Assembly: GCF_027580225.2 (NCBI RefSeq)
Contig: NC_073340.2
Span: 21,088,001-21,152,000 of the forward strand
Length of the DNA: 64,000 bases
Direction: 5' to 3'
DNA from: Misgurnus anguillicaudatus
Lineage: Eukaryota; Chordata; Actinopteri; Cypriniformes; Cobitidae
The position numbers and the translations under genes are program-made. Below the pieces are notes generated by a model that was given only the letters and a program-made list of their open reading frames with translations, was not told the origin of the DNA and ran no database searches. This document shows positions 34,464 to 46,217 of this stretch, piece after piece; the first letter of the stretch is position 1, and the number at the start of each line of letters is the position of its first letter.

Positions 34464-34801
34464 TTAAATGCAACTTAAATGAGGCTCAGCGGAGCGCATC
34501 GACTGACGCCAGGGGTGTTTGTACAGAAACTGTCATGTGAGACAGAGGTAGTGATAAACACGATGTGCAAACATCTATTTGTGGTGGTCAATTTTTATTT
34601 TGTGGAGGGCTGACAAATAAATGAATGGGAATGTAGAACAACGCACTCACATGATGTCACAGCAGTAGGCAGCGCAAATATAACGACATGCCTATAATTC
34701 CTCCCACTCCAAAGTGTTACTAAACCCGATGGAAAAGCCAACCAAGCCAAAGGTGAGCTGACCCAAACCGTGGGGTACTATGCAATGGAAAAGCGCCATA
34801 A

Positions 34802-36898
34802 TTGTCCACGTTTGTGTACAACAGGTTTCAGTTACACAGAATTAAGTATTATGAAGCAAACAACAAAAAATGTGATGTCCATGTATGTGGACACACCAGG
34901 TCTTAGGAGGTTAAATGAGAAAATCCAAAGAGCTTATAGTGTACTTGGTCAAAAACAGGTAGTGCATATTGAAGAAAACCACATATATTGTCTTGCCTAC
35001 AGTATATCGCATAAGAAATTTGAAACCTTAAAAACTTTTTAAGAGCTGACATAGTGAACATGCAGCCCAGGAGAAAATCGTTCTCATATCACTTTTAAAC
35101 TATCACAGCTCCATGGAGGTGAGCCGCACTGACGCGGAGGCTTGACAAAACGTCAGAGTGTTTTCCTCAGGAGAGGCGAGGAAAGCAGGCTACTTTGTCC
35201 TCTCCTCTGGAAGCTGAACGCTTGGTTTGCTCCTGGATGTGGGACGTTAATGAGGTTGATGGGTTTGATTGAGGTGGGGTGGGAGAGAGAGGAAAAGCAG
35301 GAGCGCGACAGAGCGAAGCGGCGGAGCGTGAAGGAGTGTGTCGCTCACACGAATTTACCGCTGCCTCCATTCATAACCGAATAATAGACTCACGAAAAAA
35401 GAACTGGCTTTGTTTGACTTTAGCAACCCAAGACATAACATGTTATGCTGGGTGTCATCTGCTGATGTCAACAACTCGGATACGTCCATTGTTAGGAAGT
35501 TTTATTCAGCGGATCCAATTTTGCAGCGCTGCCAGCACATACCAATACATACAGGCCTGTTTTTTAAGTAGGGTTTTTTTAGGTACACCGAGGAGAAATC
35601 TGTCAGGGAAAAAAATACATTTCCCTAAAAAACGTACATTCACAGTGTTCTGTGAAAAGAAATCAATTCATAACTTTAATCGACAAAAGATGCTCTGCAC
35701 CGTTCTGCTGTTGACAACCGATAACTCTCAGAAATTTAGGAGCCAACAGGTACAGCAGAACATTACCATGCGGGTTTTGGACAAGATCCACTATGTTCAG
35801 ACATGCTTGAGGGGAAAAAGTTATAAAATCCTTCATTATCCCAAAGACCCCGTACACCTGAGCCCCTGGCGTTTTTTGCCCCTGCCAATGAAAGAGTGTG
35901 AAGAGAATCAGGTAGCTGTCAGAGCGTATCTTATCATGTCTCCGCAGAAAGACACAATATGTCTCTGCTGATGGTCTTGAACTCAGACTGAGATCTGTGA
36001 AGGTTTTATTCCTTAAATCAGAGAACAGGCCTCACCAGATCAGAGGACGGGTATGCGCTCATGAATTAAACAACTCATATATTTGTACCGTAGTTCTTAG
36101 CCGATTTTTTTACCCCGGCGATTTGTAATAAAAAATTGCATGCAGAAATATGTGGGTCTTTCATTCAACCTCATTATCAGATGCTACATCTTTTGCTGCT
36201 ACAGTATCCAGGGAAGCGAGAACAAAATTGAAGATCTCATCAGCAAGGGAACACATCACTAGGAATGCAGAATGTCGTAGCCTACGCTGTGTGTAGGCAG
36301 ATAGCACAGCGCTCCAGGCAGATACGCATCAGGCTATGAACATCCGGATCACAGCTTGCAGCTGGCTCCAAGCTAAGTATAACATCCAGAGGTTGCTTTA
36401 TCTGAGGGCAAACACTGTAAGGTCATTCATACATATGGATTAGGTGTTGTATGCTGCATAGGTTGTTTGATTTTCTCCTCACAAATTTTTGCTAAATCTT
36501 TACTTATATTTAGTAAAAAACAAATTGTACTTTGCTATCAAGGACATATATTGAACTGGGTTTCGAATGCAAGCAGACATTTGCAAAGAATTGCACAAAT
36601 GTAGGTTAAAATTAATAAGTTATGACAGCATTGATGATGATAGTTGCTCCGGGTTAGACTCTGTGTTCTGCTCTTGTGGTTCTCTCCTGACCCCTGCTGA
36701 CGTGTTGAGTGTATTTACAATTGAAAAGCAAAAAAGTTATTTTTTAAGTTTAAATACTTTAGCCTTTCCAAGCCTAAAATGTAGAGACTGTGTAGGTACT
36801 AGTAGTAGGTTCATTTTCCTGAAAAATAAACAATAAGGTGCTATCAAAATTTGTTTGAGTGGGTTTCTCATCCAGGGGCTTACATAACTTATAATCCT
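34802..36898. other. intergenic, includes an unexplained 230-codon frame
   Basis: 2.1 kb without recognised transposon ends. A frame at 35279-35971 (+) is open for 230 codons after ATG but shows no domain, signal peptide or repeat that I know. See findings. No splice context was recognised around it. Confidence 0.4.
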
Positions 36899-36902
36899 TT
36901 AA

Positions 36903-37605
36903 AGGTCCCGTTCTTTCTGTGTTTTTGAAGCTTTGATTGTGTTTACAGTGCGCATTATAACGTGTGTTCATGTTTCACGTATTAAAAAAATCGGTATTTT
37001 TCACACAATTTACTTATCTGTATAACCGCTGTTTTCACTGTCCTAAAAACGGGCTGATGTCTTCCTTGTTCTATGAAGTCCATCCTTCAGAAATAGTATT
37101 GAGTTCTGATTGTGTAGTTTGTTTAGTGTGTTGTGATTCGATAGCAGCTTAGCTTGCCGTTAGCTTAGCTGGTGACTGACGTATTCCTGTGGGCGGAGGT
37201 TAGTCAAAAACCTGTTCTACTGACGTCATTGGCCCTGTCCCAAATGGCGCACTTCATGTGAACTTTCGGTCTCGTGGCCTTAAATTGCGACTCTGGTGCA
37301 CCCACATGGACTCGCATCAAGGGTCCCTAAAGTCTGCACTCTATGATGTCATCAAGTAGACTCTGAGGAGGACCACAAGTCCGGAGTGTGCCATTTGGGA
37401 CAGGGCCTTTAAAGCAGGAAGTAGAGGGCTGTAGTCCAAACCGGCCGTTCGCTGTAGGCTTTGAAAGACAAATTCTGTTAAAGAAAATATATCGCCTAGC
37501 AGTGAACTTTGAGCTTTATCATTTTACAAGTATTATTTATGCTATTATAGCAACTTTACACACTAACTAGGGTTTAAAAAATGGGATCAGAAAGAACGTG
37601 ACCTT
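36903..37605. mobile_element. MITE with AGGTCCCGTTCTTTCTG termini
   Basis: Left TTAA (36899-36902) then AGGTCCCGTTCTTTCTG; right CAGAAAGAACGTGACCT then TTGA, a decayed TTAA. It hosts the smaller element at 37231-37407. Confidence 0.72.
37231..37407. mobile_element. nested short MITE (GGCCCTGTCCCAAATGGC)
   Basis: Exact inverted ends GGCCCTGTCCCAAATGGC and GCCATTTGGGACAGGGCC, 177 bp. Confidence 0.8.
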
Positions 37606-37608
37606 TGA

Positions 37609-39080
37609 AATAAAACAAAGCATTAAAATATTTCCTAGTGTAATGAATAGGCATATACACATTTTTGTCAAGCTGTATAATATTTTATTGTGTGAAAGTT
37701 GTGGGTGGTACGTGGTGGACCTTCAAATATTGTTGCGGACAATGGGGACATAAGAGTCAAAAAGGTTGAGATGCACTGTGCCAGCAACATTGGCTTAACC
37801 AATAGTGTGACAAGCTATTGGTTGACCAATGAGAGCCTTTAAGAGCACCCACTATTTTGCAGTTTCATGCTGTAGTAGGTATTACAAAAAATGACACATT
37901 TCGCCACATTAATAAAAAACCTACACATTTTTTGGTACAAAATCACCCCTTACAAAAAGCCACGCTAGAGTATGCCAGTAACAGTTGTAACAATAGGAAT
38001 AGGTAAGCCATTCAAAAGCTTTCTTTATCTTCAATTTTGCTCTTTTCTGTTGTTCCCTGTGTGTACCGATGAATGCAGATGTGCTTAGCTCTCTTGTTTC
38101 CATGCTGTGTATTCACCTGGGGCTGATAAGACAGGAGTTGTCCTTTGATGGTCTAACCCACCAAGCTATTTATAGCATATTCACTGTCTGTCCTTATCAT
38201 CAAGGTAAAATAGAAATTTTGCTGAGATCACTTAATCATGTATTTCAAACAGATGAGGTTAACACAGTGTCTCTGTCTCTCTCTCTCGTTAAGTCTGACA
38301 TCATGCACCACTTTGGATATAAGCCGTTTCTAAAACCATATAAGGAAATAACTTTCAAATCTTTAATACTGATTGAGTAAGGTCATGTCAAAGATTGAAA
38401 TCAATGATTAAAATCAAATTTTAATGCTTCAAATCTCATAATTAAATTAGGAGACTTGGATTTCACAGACGGGTCACAAATGTGTTTTTAAAGCACTTGA
38501 TACTCCAGCTATGTTAGGAAATTTTTCAATTTCATAATTAGCAGCTGAAATGATGCAACATTTATTTTTAAAAACTCTGATGTTTCTTTTAAATCCAGTG
38601 CAGTTAAAATTTACATGCGGGTCTTAGAAATAACATTTTATAAAACATGAAGTAAAAATGCTCCTCCTCCACTAAGTATTGCTCAAGGTTACACATTGAT
38701 TCTACATGCTTTATAAAGCCCACAGTTGAATAGCTTTCTGGCATGGCTGCATTGCAATCATAGTTCCTGCAGCACATCTTAACACGAAAACACAGCGGCA
38801 GTAAAGGGTAGAAGCAGCAATTAAAACTGAACATTGATTTTTTTTCCCGTTCCCCCATAGAGCAGTGTTTTCAATGAGCTTGCCAGTAAATGTGTAGTTC
38901 TGTGTCATTATACCGTTTCAAAAGGCCTATTGGCTATATATGCCTTCTGTATTTGATCATTTTTCAGTTTGTGTTCACTATACTAAAGGGAGGAGGGTTC
39001 AACGGTTTTTCATGCATTCTGACTTATTAACACAGTTTAAGAGTCGCTTTCCTCATGCTAACCAAATGTATTCTGTGCCG
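37609..39080. other. intergenic, dispersed repeat copy 2 of 3
   Basis: Holds the second copy of the repeat at 1921-2070 (about 38365-38475: GTAAGGTCATGTCAAAGATT and GGATTTCACAGAC). No other structure. Confidence 0.45.
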
Positions 39081-39417
39081 AATGCACTTCGGCAGGGTTC
39101 GTACAAGTTTCTGAAAGTTTTTTCGATTATGGGTCCAGCTGACGTTTAGGGGTAAGCCATACGTATCACTTCTTTTATTGGCACTTCCCCTGGAAAACCA
39201 CGCCCACGCGTCAATCAGTGGGAGAGCCAGAACTGAGGACGCTAAGTTACAGGCATCACTTTACACGACAGGTTTATTTTATATTAATACCCAATAATGG
39301 CACGAAAGAAGAAGTGTGTTTTTGGATGTAAGGAGAAGAAAGCCAGCATTATGGAAACAATGGATATAGTTTGTTTATCCGGAGTCGCAGCGGAGTTTTG
39401 CGTGTGTGTTTGTTTAA

Positions 39418-39835
39418 AGGAATAGTCTACTCATTTTCAATATTAAAATATGTTATTACCTTAACTATTAGAATTGTTGATACATCCCTCTATCATCTGT
39501 GTGCGTGCACGTAAGCGCTGGAGCGCGCTGCGACGCTTCGATAGCATTTAGCTTAGCCCTATTCATTCAATGGTACCATTTAGAGATAAAGTTAGAAGTG
39601 ACCAAACACATCAATGTTTTTCCTATTTAAGAAGAGCAGTTATACAAGCAAGTTTGGTGGTACAAAATAAAACGTAGCGCTTTTCTAAGCGGATTTAAAA
39701 GAGGAACTATATTTTATGGCGTAATAGCACTTTTGGGAGTACTTCGACTCGCCTGAAAAGTCCGCTCCCCTTCTCCCTCTCATAATGGGAGAGGGAGGGT
39801 GTTACTGCGCTGAGTCGAAGTACTCCCAAAAGTGT
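39418..39835. mobile_element. truncated TTAA foldback (AGGAATAGTCTACTCATT), copy 1
   Basis: After TTAA (39414-39417) it matches the full element at 47493-48085 through the central palindrome GAGTCGAAGTACTCCCAAAA. Then it loses the right arm. The two copies are close to identical over about 400 bp. Confidence 0.8.
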
Positions 39836-39940
39836 TTATAAATCTGATAAAACTAAAAACTTTTCGGAGATATGAAGGATGTAATACTACTCTATAGGTA
39901 TACTCCAGATTAACATCAGATACGCAGAAACAGCGTGTGT

Positions 39941-40497
39941 CAGGGCCGGCGTCAAGGGGGGGCATTCGCGGGCTGTGCCCCCCAAACAGGTTGTTGTGCC
40001 CCCTACACATTTTTTATTAATTTAATATATATCAAGAATAATTCAAATAAATTAAACATTTAATGTTCATGGCTTTTAATGTAATCAAATTAGGAAAATA
40101 TTGTTGATATATGTTTTCTCTTTAATTAAAATAGCCCAGTTTCTCTGATTGGTTGTATTGCTGTGTCTCATGCGTCTTTACGTCTTTAGCATATTTGTGA
40201 CTTGATACTAGCAACGTGTTTTTTTGCTGCATTTTATGGATCGTGTAAAATATGGATATTAGAACATTTAGAATGAACCAGCACCGCCTGCTTCACCGCT
40301 CACGCTGCGGTCAAAGTTCAAAATAGTTTACCTTTTGCGCATAGTTTGTGATCTTCTGCACTTTATACGGGAAATGAGCTGACAGTCTGTACCAATTGTA
40401 TGAGTGTGTGCTTGCACTGTATTTGTTGTTTTAATGCCTTGTTTTTGCTAATTGCGTGCCCCCTCAACCCACGTGCCCCCCTGTTAGTTATGGTCTG
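39941..40497. mobile_element. hAT-like insert (CAGGGCCGGCGTCAAGGG)
   Basis: Begins CAGGGCCGGCG and ends near TATGGTCTG, with near-matching 8-bp flanks GCGTGTGT and GTGTGTGT. The interior is rich in GCCCCC near both ends. End pairing is weak. Confidence 0.5.
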
Positions 40498-40962
40498 GTG
40501 TGTGTTATGGACGCGTTAAAAAGAAAGTGAATTATGAAACTTCCAATGCATATACCATATTTTGCGGACTATAAGTCGCTCCGGAGTATAAGTCGCATAA
40601 TTTAAAAATGCATCATTAAGACAAAATAACATATATAAGTCGCAGTGAGTGGACTATACGTCGCATTTATTTACAAAATCATTTCACAAAATCCAAGCCA
40701 AAGAACAGACATTTAATCTGGAAAGGCAAGTTATTCAACTAAACAATAGCAGACAGAACAGCAGGCTGAATAGATGTCTGTACATTAAAGTAATATTATC
40801 AGTTATTTAAACGATAAACCATAGCATATACAGAACTTACCTGGAAGGTTAAATAGGCTAAATTAACCGAACTAGCCAACTAGCATCAAGTTCTCAGGCT
40901 CGTCATTCCACCTCACTGAATTCATTGAATTAGATAAATACAGAAGCAGCATATAGACCCCT

Positions 40963-41363
40963 TCACGGTTCACGTCACAGGCGGTTCCCACTGCGCATGT
41001 CGGGGTCAGAAATGTCAGTACAGCAGATTGAATTGCGTATTATTCGGTATCGTTAAAAATGCCTACTTACGTCGTGGGCTGTGAAAATCGCACCAGGTCT
41101 TCAGTTAAGTTTTCGCGATTCATGCAGAATCTCAAAAACAAAAAAATACAACATCTGCGGCTGCAAGCAATTAACATGCAGACTGGGACAATGCAAATAT
41201 CAAAGAGGCTTGTGTTTGTAGTGCTTACTTCATTTAAGGTAAGTCATCATTTTTCAGCCCTGTTATATTAAATTATAAAGTCTGGATGGTATGAACAGTT
41301 TGACCCCATGCTGCGCACGCACCCGATAGTCATTCAATGTTTACAAACCTTGAAGGGGTCTAC
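40963..41363. mobile_element. nested P-element-like insert
   Basis: Inverted ends TAGACCCCTTCA and TGAAGGGGTCTA. Inside, a plus-strand frame starting at 41059 begins MPTYVVGCENRT (next entry). THAP coding next to such ends suggests a P-type element, but no matching 8-bp duplication is clear. Confidence 0.55.
41059..41271 (+). pseudogene. THAP-like transposase N-terminal fragment
   Basis: Frame of 70 codons: MPTYVVGCENRTRSSVKFSR then FMQNLKNKK. The pattern MPxxCxxxxC..N....VxFxRF is that of a THAP zinc finger, but the first cysteine is replaced (V) and the downstream CxxH is not seen. Degenerate remnant of a P-element-like transposase. Confidence 0.5.
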
Positions 41364-41589
41364 AGTGGACTCTTGCGGCTGTAGACGGTAATGATGTCTC
41401 TTGCAGCATAAATGTCAAAATTAATTCATACTGACTTACAAGGTGAACCTAACTATAAGATGCAGCAACAGCCAAATTATAAAAAAAAATGCGGCTTATA
41501 GTCCAAAAAATATGGTACTCTAAAAATAGTAAGGTTTATAAACTGTTCCTTACAGTAAAGAGTTTTTGGTTAACACAAAAAAAGGTCCC

Positions 41590-41735
41590 AACCTGTCATT
41601 GGGGTGGTACCCTTTAAAAAGGTCCTAATATGTATCATTATTTGGTACTAATATTTGGTACCAATGTGTACCTCTGCGGTACTAATATGAATTCTTTAGG
41701 TACAAAGGTATATTTTTTGAAAAGGTACCGCCGCA
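41590..41735. repeat. GGTACC-rich short repeat cluster
   Basis: Units such as GGTACTAATATG, GGTACCAATGTGTACC and GAAAAGGTACC are repeated in both orientations. A similar cluster is near 33070-33160. Confidence 0.55.
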
Positions 41736-42100
41736 GTGACAGCATTTTTTGGACCTACAAAAGAATCTTTTGGGCAAAAGTTTCTTTATGGAGGGTCAAT
41801 AAGATTGAATGTATCTCTATGCGTAGTTGTAGTTAGTAAAGAGAGAGGGAACACACAGTCCACTACTATACACATGTCAGACTCAAACAAAGCCTTTAAG
41901 ACTAAACAGCTCGGCCCATTCCCTTCACAAACCACAGAAGAACAAACCAGTGCTTACATGGACAGTCTGTTCAGAAATACTCTAATGAAACGCATAACAC
42001 TTTGCCCTACATGTCTATATTACTACATACTTAAAAAAGAAAGTCCTACCAAATCTTTTTGTACACAGGCACAAATGTGAAATGAAAAGAGATCTGTTTA

Positions 42101-42573
42101 CCGAGCAGTTGTATTCCCAAGAATAGTTACAATAGTATCATCACAATGAAGATGTAGCTTTCCTGGAACACTCATGTGGAAGGCCTGCATTCAGTGTCTC
42201 ATTCGGTAAAGGATGAGAGGAGGAGAGAAATAAAGATTCGAGGGGAGGAATGAACGAAACATTTGTTTGTTATCAGAGAACCGCTCATCCAAGGTCTCCC
42301 TGTAGAGCGTCTGACCCAGCACGCCTCCTCGCTGCTTCACAAGAGCAGACCACTATAACCAGAAGACACCACGCAAACAGACCCTCGCACAGAGACCCAC
42401 CTGTCCTCACCTGAGCATCAACGGGATCACGGCTGCATGGAGCTCTGCTTATGAAAACTACACTAAGGGCCCAGCCAGGGTGTCAAGTGTGCGCATGTAC
42501 ATTCACAAAGGCTGTGTGAAAAATATCCACCTGACAGAGAGATAGGAATACTAAAGAGAAGAAGATAAAGAGG
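42101..42573 (+). promoter_or_regulatory. fshr: fshr upstream region / 5' UTR
   Basis: Sequence directly before the fshr start codon. It is free of recognisable transposons, unlike the DNA before it. I see no TATA box at a fitting distance, in line with the TATA-less promoters known for FSHR genes. Two CACCTG E-box hexamers lie near 42397-42412. The transcription start cannot be placed from the sequence. Confidence 0.35.
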
Positions 42574-42746
42574 ATGGCGATGTTGATGATGCTGTGCTTA
42601 AGCATTGGCTGGTCCACGGCGTTCACAGAGGGCACGTATACTGGATCCCATCACTGCTTGTTTAATGGAACGACTCGTTATTACATATGCCTGGGCAGCA
42701 AGGTCCATGAGATGCCAGCGAATATATCGAAAAATACAACATTTGT
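42574..42746 (+). CDS. fshr: fshr exon 1: signal peptide and N-terminal cap
   Basis: First coding exon of the FSH receptor. The ATG at 42574 is the first in frame and starts a hydrophobic leader, MAMLMMLCLSIGWSTA, a fitting signal peptide. The mature start includes SHHCLF and a conserved-looking SKVHEMPANI, matching the SKVTEIPSDL region of mammalian FSHR. The donor is GTGAGT at 42747. The exon is 173 nt, phase 2. Only two cysteines remain in the cap (C28, C39), where mammalian FSHR has four, and three N-glycosylation sequons fall within 24 residues (N31, N50, N54). An in-frame ATG two codons later could also serve as the start. Confidence 0.85.
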
Positions 42747-43336
42747 GTGAGTATAAATACACACATATATATATATATAAACGCGTGCATTAAAACATGA
42801 AAATTACAGATATATTGTTATTGTTAAATATGTTTAAGCCGATTTATTGTTTTGGATGATGTTTGGTATGTGTGGCAGAATAAAAGCTTCGTTTTTATTT
42901 TAAATTATTTTGAAAAGGTTTAATTGTGCGATTGTCTAATAAATGAATTGTAAATCTAAGGTTGTCGGTAACATTGTTGTTGTTCTAGAATTTGTTATTG
43001 TGGTTTTGAAGAAGCAGAAAATTCAACTGACGAGGACTTATTGTTTCTTTTGTGAGTTCCACAAATGTATTTTTTGTAATCTCAAGGTTATCGTCCTGCA
43101 TGCAAACTCTCAATCTTTACATGGAGGAGTGTTTTATTTGCATGAAGTAATGCATTATTTTTGCTTCGCTCAACCAGTGAGAGAGAGACAGAGAGAGGGG
43201 GGGGGGGACATGAAGCTCATCTAATCTTGGATTGTATTTCTGTTGTGAACCAGCTGCCAGTCAATTTGGATAAAGTTGCCCAGCTGGGTCTATCTGAAGA
43301 TGCCCATGTGTACCCTAACAGGGCCTCTCTGTCCAG

Positions 43337-43590
43337 CCTGATCTTACCAGAATTCATACATATTTTACGAGTTGGCTAATTCGTATGAATTCATACAAAA
43401 GTTAATCGTGAAAAAACGTACAAAAAACAATTAAGCCAACCCTTAACTCCTCACCTAACCTCAACGTCAAAGGGGTCAAGGCAAATAAGACAAAAAGTTA
43501 CAAATGTGGTCGTGTGAAGTAATACGAATTAGTCAACTCAAAAAATATGTACGAATTCTCGTGAGATAGCGTTGCTCTGTCCTGATCTAC
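43337..43590. repeat. short foldback repeat (CCTGATCTTACCAG)
   Basis: Inverted blocks TACATATTTTACGAGTTGGC with its partner AGTCAACTCAAAAAATATGT, and AGAATTC pairs, over about 250 bp. Possibly a MITE; ends not precise. Confidence 0.5.
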
Positions 43591-43633
43591 AACACGTTTT
43601 TCCACACTTTAGATGCAGTTTAGCTTCTTTTAA

Positions 43634-44753
43634 AGGTGCAATGGGACTTTTAGAAGGATCTTTTGAGAGAAATGCAATACATAACTACATTATCAGTGGT
43701 GTATAAAGAAAAAGTATAAAAAAATTAGTTTTTAAAGTTTATATTACCTCAAAATGAGGCGTTTTTCTATATACACCACGGGTCTTCTACATGGAAGTCG
43801 CGTCATGTTTCTACAGTAGCCCTAAACGGACAAACTGTTCTATAGAGCGCGTATAGACCGTTTCATCGGACGCACGTGCGGTGACGCGATACGCGTCTGG
43901 TCCGACCTTTACTTCTTATTTTTTAATGGTCTGACTATTTGCTAAACTGAACTCTTGAACAAATACCTCGTCGAAAATAACAAATGTTTTGGTTTCCTGT
44001 AACCTATGTGTTGTTTTTTTGCTTGTTATATAAATAAACGTTACTTTAAATAAAGTACTTTGTTGTATTTATTCTTAGCGGAGTTTAACGGAAGTTACGT
44101 GTAGACCACGGACGCCGCTTGTTTATGTTGTTACTGCTAAAAACGTCTATAGTCCCTACCTTGTCTCAAACAGTGTTGGGGAAAGTTACTTTTAAAAGTA
44201 ATGTATTACAATATTAAGTTACTCTCAAAAAAAGTAACTAATTGCGTTACTTTGTTACTTTTCTTGGAAAGTAATGCTTACGTTATTTTTTTAGTTACTT
44301 TTGCGTTACTTTTTCTTGGATAAGGCTTGATCCCTTTTAGGCCTTGCAGGTGTTTTTTATGACTGCAAAGTTTTGCATTCAGAAATTGCATCTTTCATCA
44401 CAAAAATGTCAAGCTCTGGCCTGCCATCTCAGTTTCTAACTCAAACTGTTCCCACACAGGCGAGTACGCATAGAGTGCATAATGTGACTACGTTTAGTTT
44501 AACTCAGTATAATTTTTTTTAATCGAATTAATTAAACTTACTTTACTCGTTACTTCAGAAAAGTAATATTATTACGTAATGCACGTTCCTTGTAATGCGT
44601 TACCCCCAACACTGGTCTCAGACGACAACAACATGTTTGTCCTATGGCAGCCACCGTAGCTTCTCAATGCGTTTCGAAATTGAGGGGTGAGCAGTTGACT
44701 GAGCTGTTGGTTGCTTTTCGCAATCTTACCGCTAGACAAGCCACACTGCACCT
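43634..44753. mobile_element. TTAA-flanked MITE, AGGTGCAGTG family, copy 2
   Basis: Flanked by TTAA (43630-43633, 44754-44757). Read inverted, it matches copy 1 at 20938 through GCTCACC and GAAGCTACGGT. Contains a hAT at 44171-44614 and an AGACCGTTTCATCGGACGC-bearing insert near 43810-44160. Confidence 0.72.
44171..44614. mobile_element. hAT element CAGTGTTGGGGAAAGTTACT, copy 1
   Basis: 444 bp, ends CAGTGTTGGGGAAAGTTACT and GTTACCCCCAACACTG. Flanked by GTCTCAAA and GTCTCAGA (one mismatch). This terminus is a well-known vertebrate hAT MITE. Copy 2, inverted, is at 59198. Confidence 0.88.
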
Positions 44754-46217
44754 TTAACTCGCCTTTTTAGCTTCTTTGGTGCATGAAGCACCAAACGTTT
44801 TGCAGTCTGTGTGTTTTAGTGTCCCAGAATATCAACTACAACACTATAACAGGAAAGAAGAGACGAGTATCGGGATTATGTCAGGCTATAAATGTTTTGT
44901 CTTCATAATATTGTCACAGCACATTTCATTAAGACAAATTGTTGTCTTTTATGTGTGATAAGCCATAAAAGCTGAAGTTTCTCATTTCTGCAACATTAGT
45001 GTCACCAGTAGGTGATAAACACTTCCCATCTGCCATTGGTCAAACAAACAGATAGTCCTTGTCCAAACTAAAGTCATTGGTTAAGCCAGTGGGGAGTAAA
45101 GAAAGGTTTCACTTTTTAAGAGTAATACTTTACCAAATGTGCTTGTTTACACTCATAAAAAATAAAGTTTCCCGGTTCTTTGTCTGCCTGCAAGAAAGGT
45201 TACAGACTATGAAAAGTTAAGAAATGAATGGAACCAAAAAGGGTTATATGGCATTGCTATGAAGAACACTTTTTAACACCTTTATTTTTAGGAGTGTATT
45301 TGCCTCTGCACATTAAGATTAGATATTAGACTTCTTTTGTACAAAAAAGTACAAAAACAAGTACAAAAAAGAAATTCTTCAATCATTCGCAAGACAAATT
45401 CAGTACAGTACAAATCTGCTGAACAAGAGAGAATAAGGGACAGAGGTGGAAAGAGAAAGGGAGACTGAAAATATTAAGAAAGACTTATCTAGATATCTTT
45501 AATATTAAACTTTCTCGTTCCCCATTTACTTTACTGTAAATTTTACAAGGCACTTATGACCAGAAAGCTTTATGTGTTTGAGATAAATGTGCTGTCTGAG
45601 TGTCTGAGGCATTACAGAAATGTATATCCACTGAAAGAAACACAGACACTTATAGCAGTGCGCAATGAGAAATTCACAGAAAGCTACACAGTAAATAGCC
45701 TACAGTAAGTAATTTGTGTTTCCATTATAACAGAACACCACATTGAAGCATTACTTCATATGTCTCATTGTGTTTGAGCAAACTTTAATACCTCTTAGAT
45801 AGAAGCTAGGCAGATCCATGTGTCAATTCATAAAGATTATTGGAAAGATAAGTTGTTGAATTTGATTCAAATTCTATTTACTTGGTATTACGATGTGGAG
45901 ATTAAATTACAAGATAAAAATAGGTGTTCTGTTGACAAACATCCATATCTATATTTATGCATTTGACAGATGCCCCGTTCAAAAGCGATTTGCAGTGGTA
46001 TACTTTTTCACACTTTGTCTGTTTCCTGCATGGGAATCAAACCCACGATCTTGGCATCGCTAGTACCTCGCTCTGAACAATATTTGAAACAGCTTTGCCG
46101 GCTTTTATGTGTGATGGTTTGTAATTTCACATTCGCTCCTGAACAGGCTGTGATATTTTTAGCTGCAGTTGACAAATGTGATGGTAAATCACATCTTTTC
46201 TATCTAATTTTGAGCAG

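Larger units (their letters stand above)
33404..34798. mobile_element. Harbinger-like element, copy 3 (outer layer of a triple nest)
   Basis: TGGCGCTTTTCCATTGCATA to TGCAATGGAAAAGCGCCA, flanked by TAA (33401-33403, 34799-34801). Compared with copy 2, a 0.63-kb block is inserted after ATATGCTTAAA at 33830. Confidence 0.85.
40554..41517. mobile_element. DNA element with ACTATAAGTCGC termini
   Basis: Ends ACCATATTTTGCGGACTATA (followed by AGTCGC, repeated several times) and GCGGCTTATAGTCC with AAATATGGT. This is a widespread vertebrate terminal repeat. It contains the insert at 40963-41363. Confidence 0.75.
42747..46217 (+). other. fshr intron 1
   Basis: 3.5-kb intron. It starts with a short (TA)n/(CA)n run near 42764-42780. 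It contains a TTAA element at 43634-44753 with a hAT inside, and a short element at 45150-45298 (ACTCATAAAAAATAAAG / CTTTATTTTTAGGAGTGT). The rest is unrecognised. Confidence 0.7.

Noticed and set aside
41736..42080. 114-codon frame upstream of fshr
   Set aside because: Starts within a GGTACC-rich repeat and shows no known domain or conserved look.
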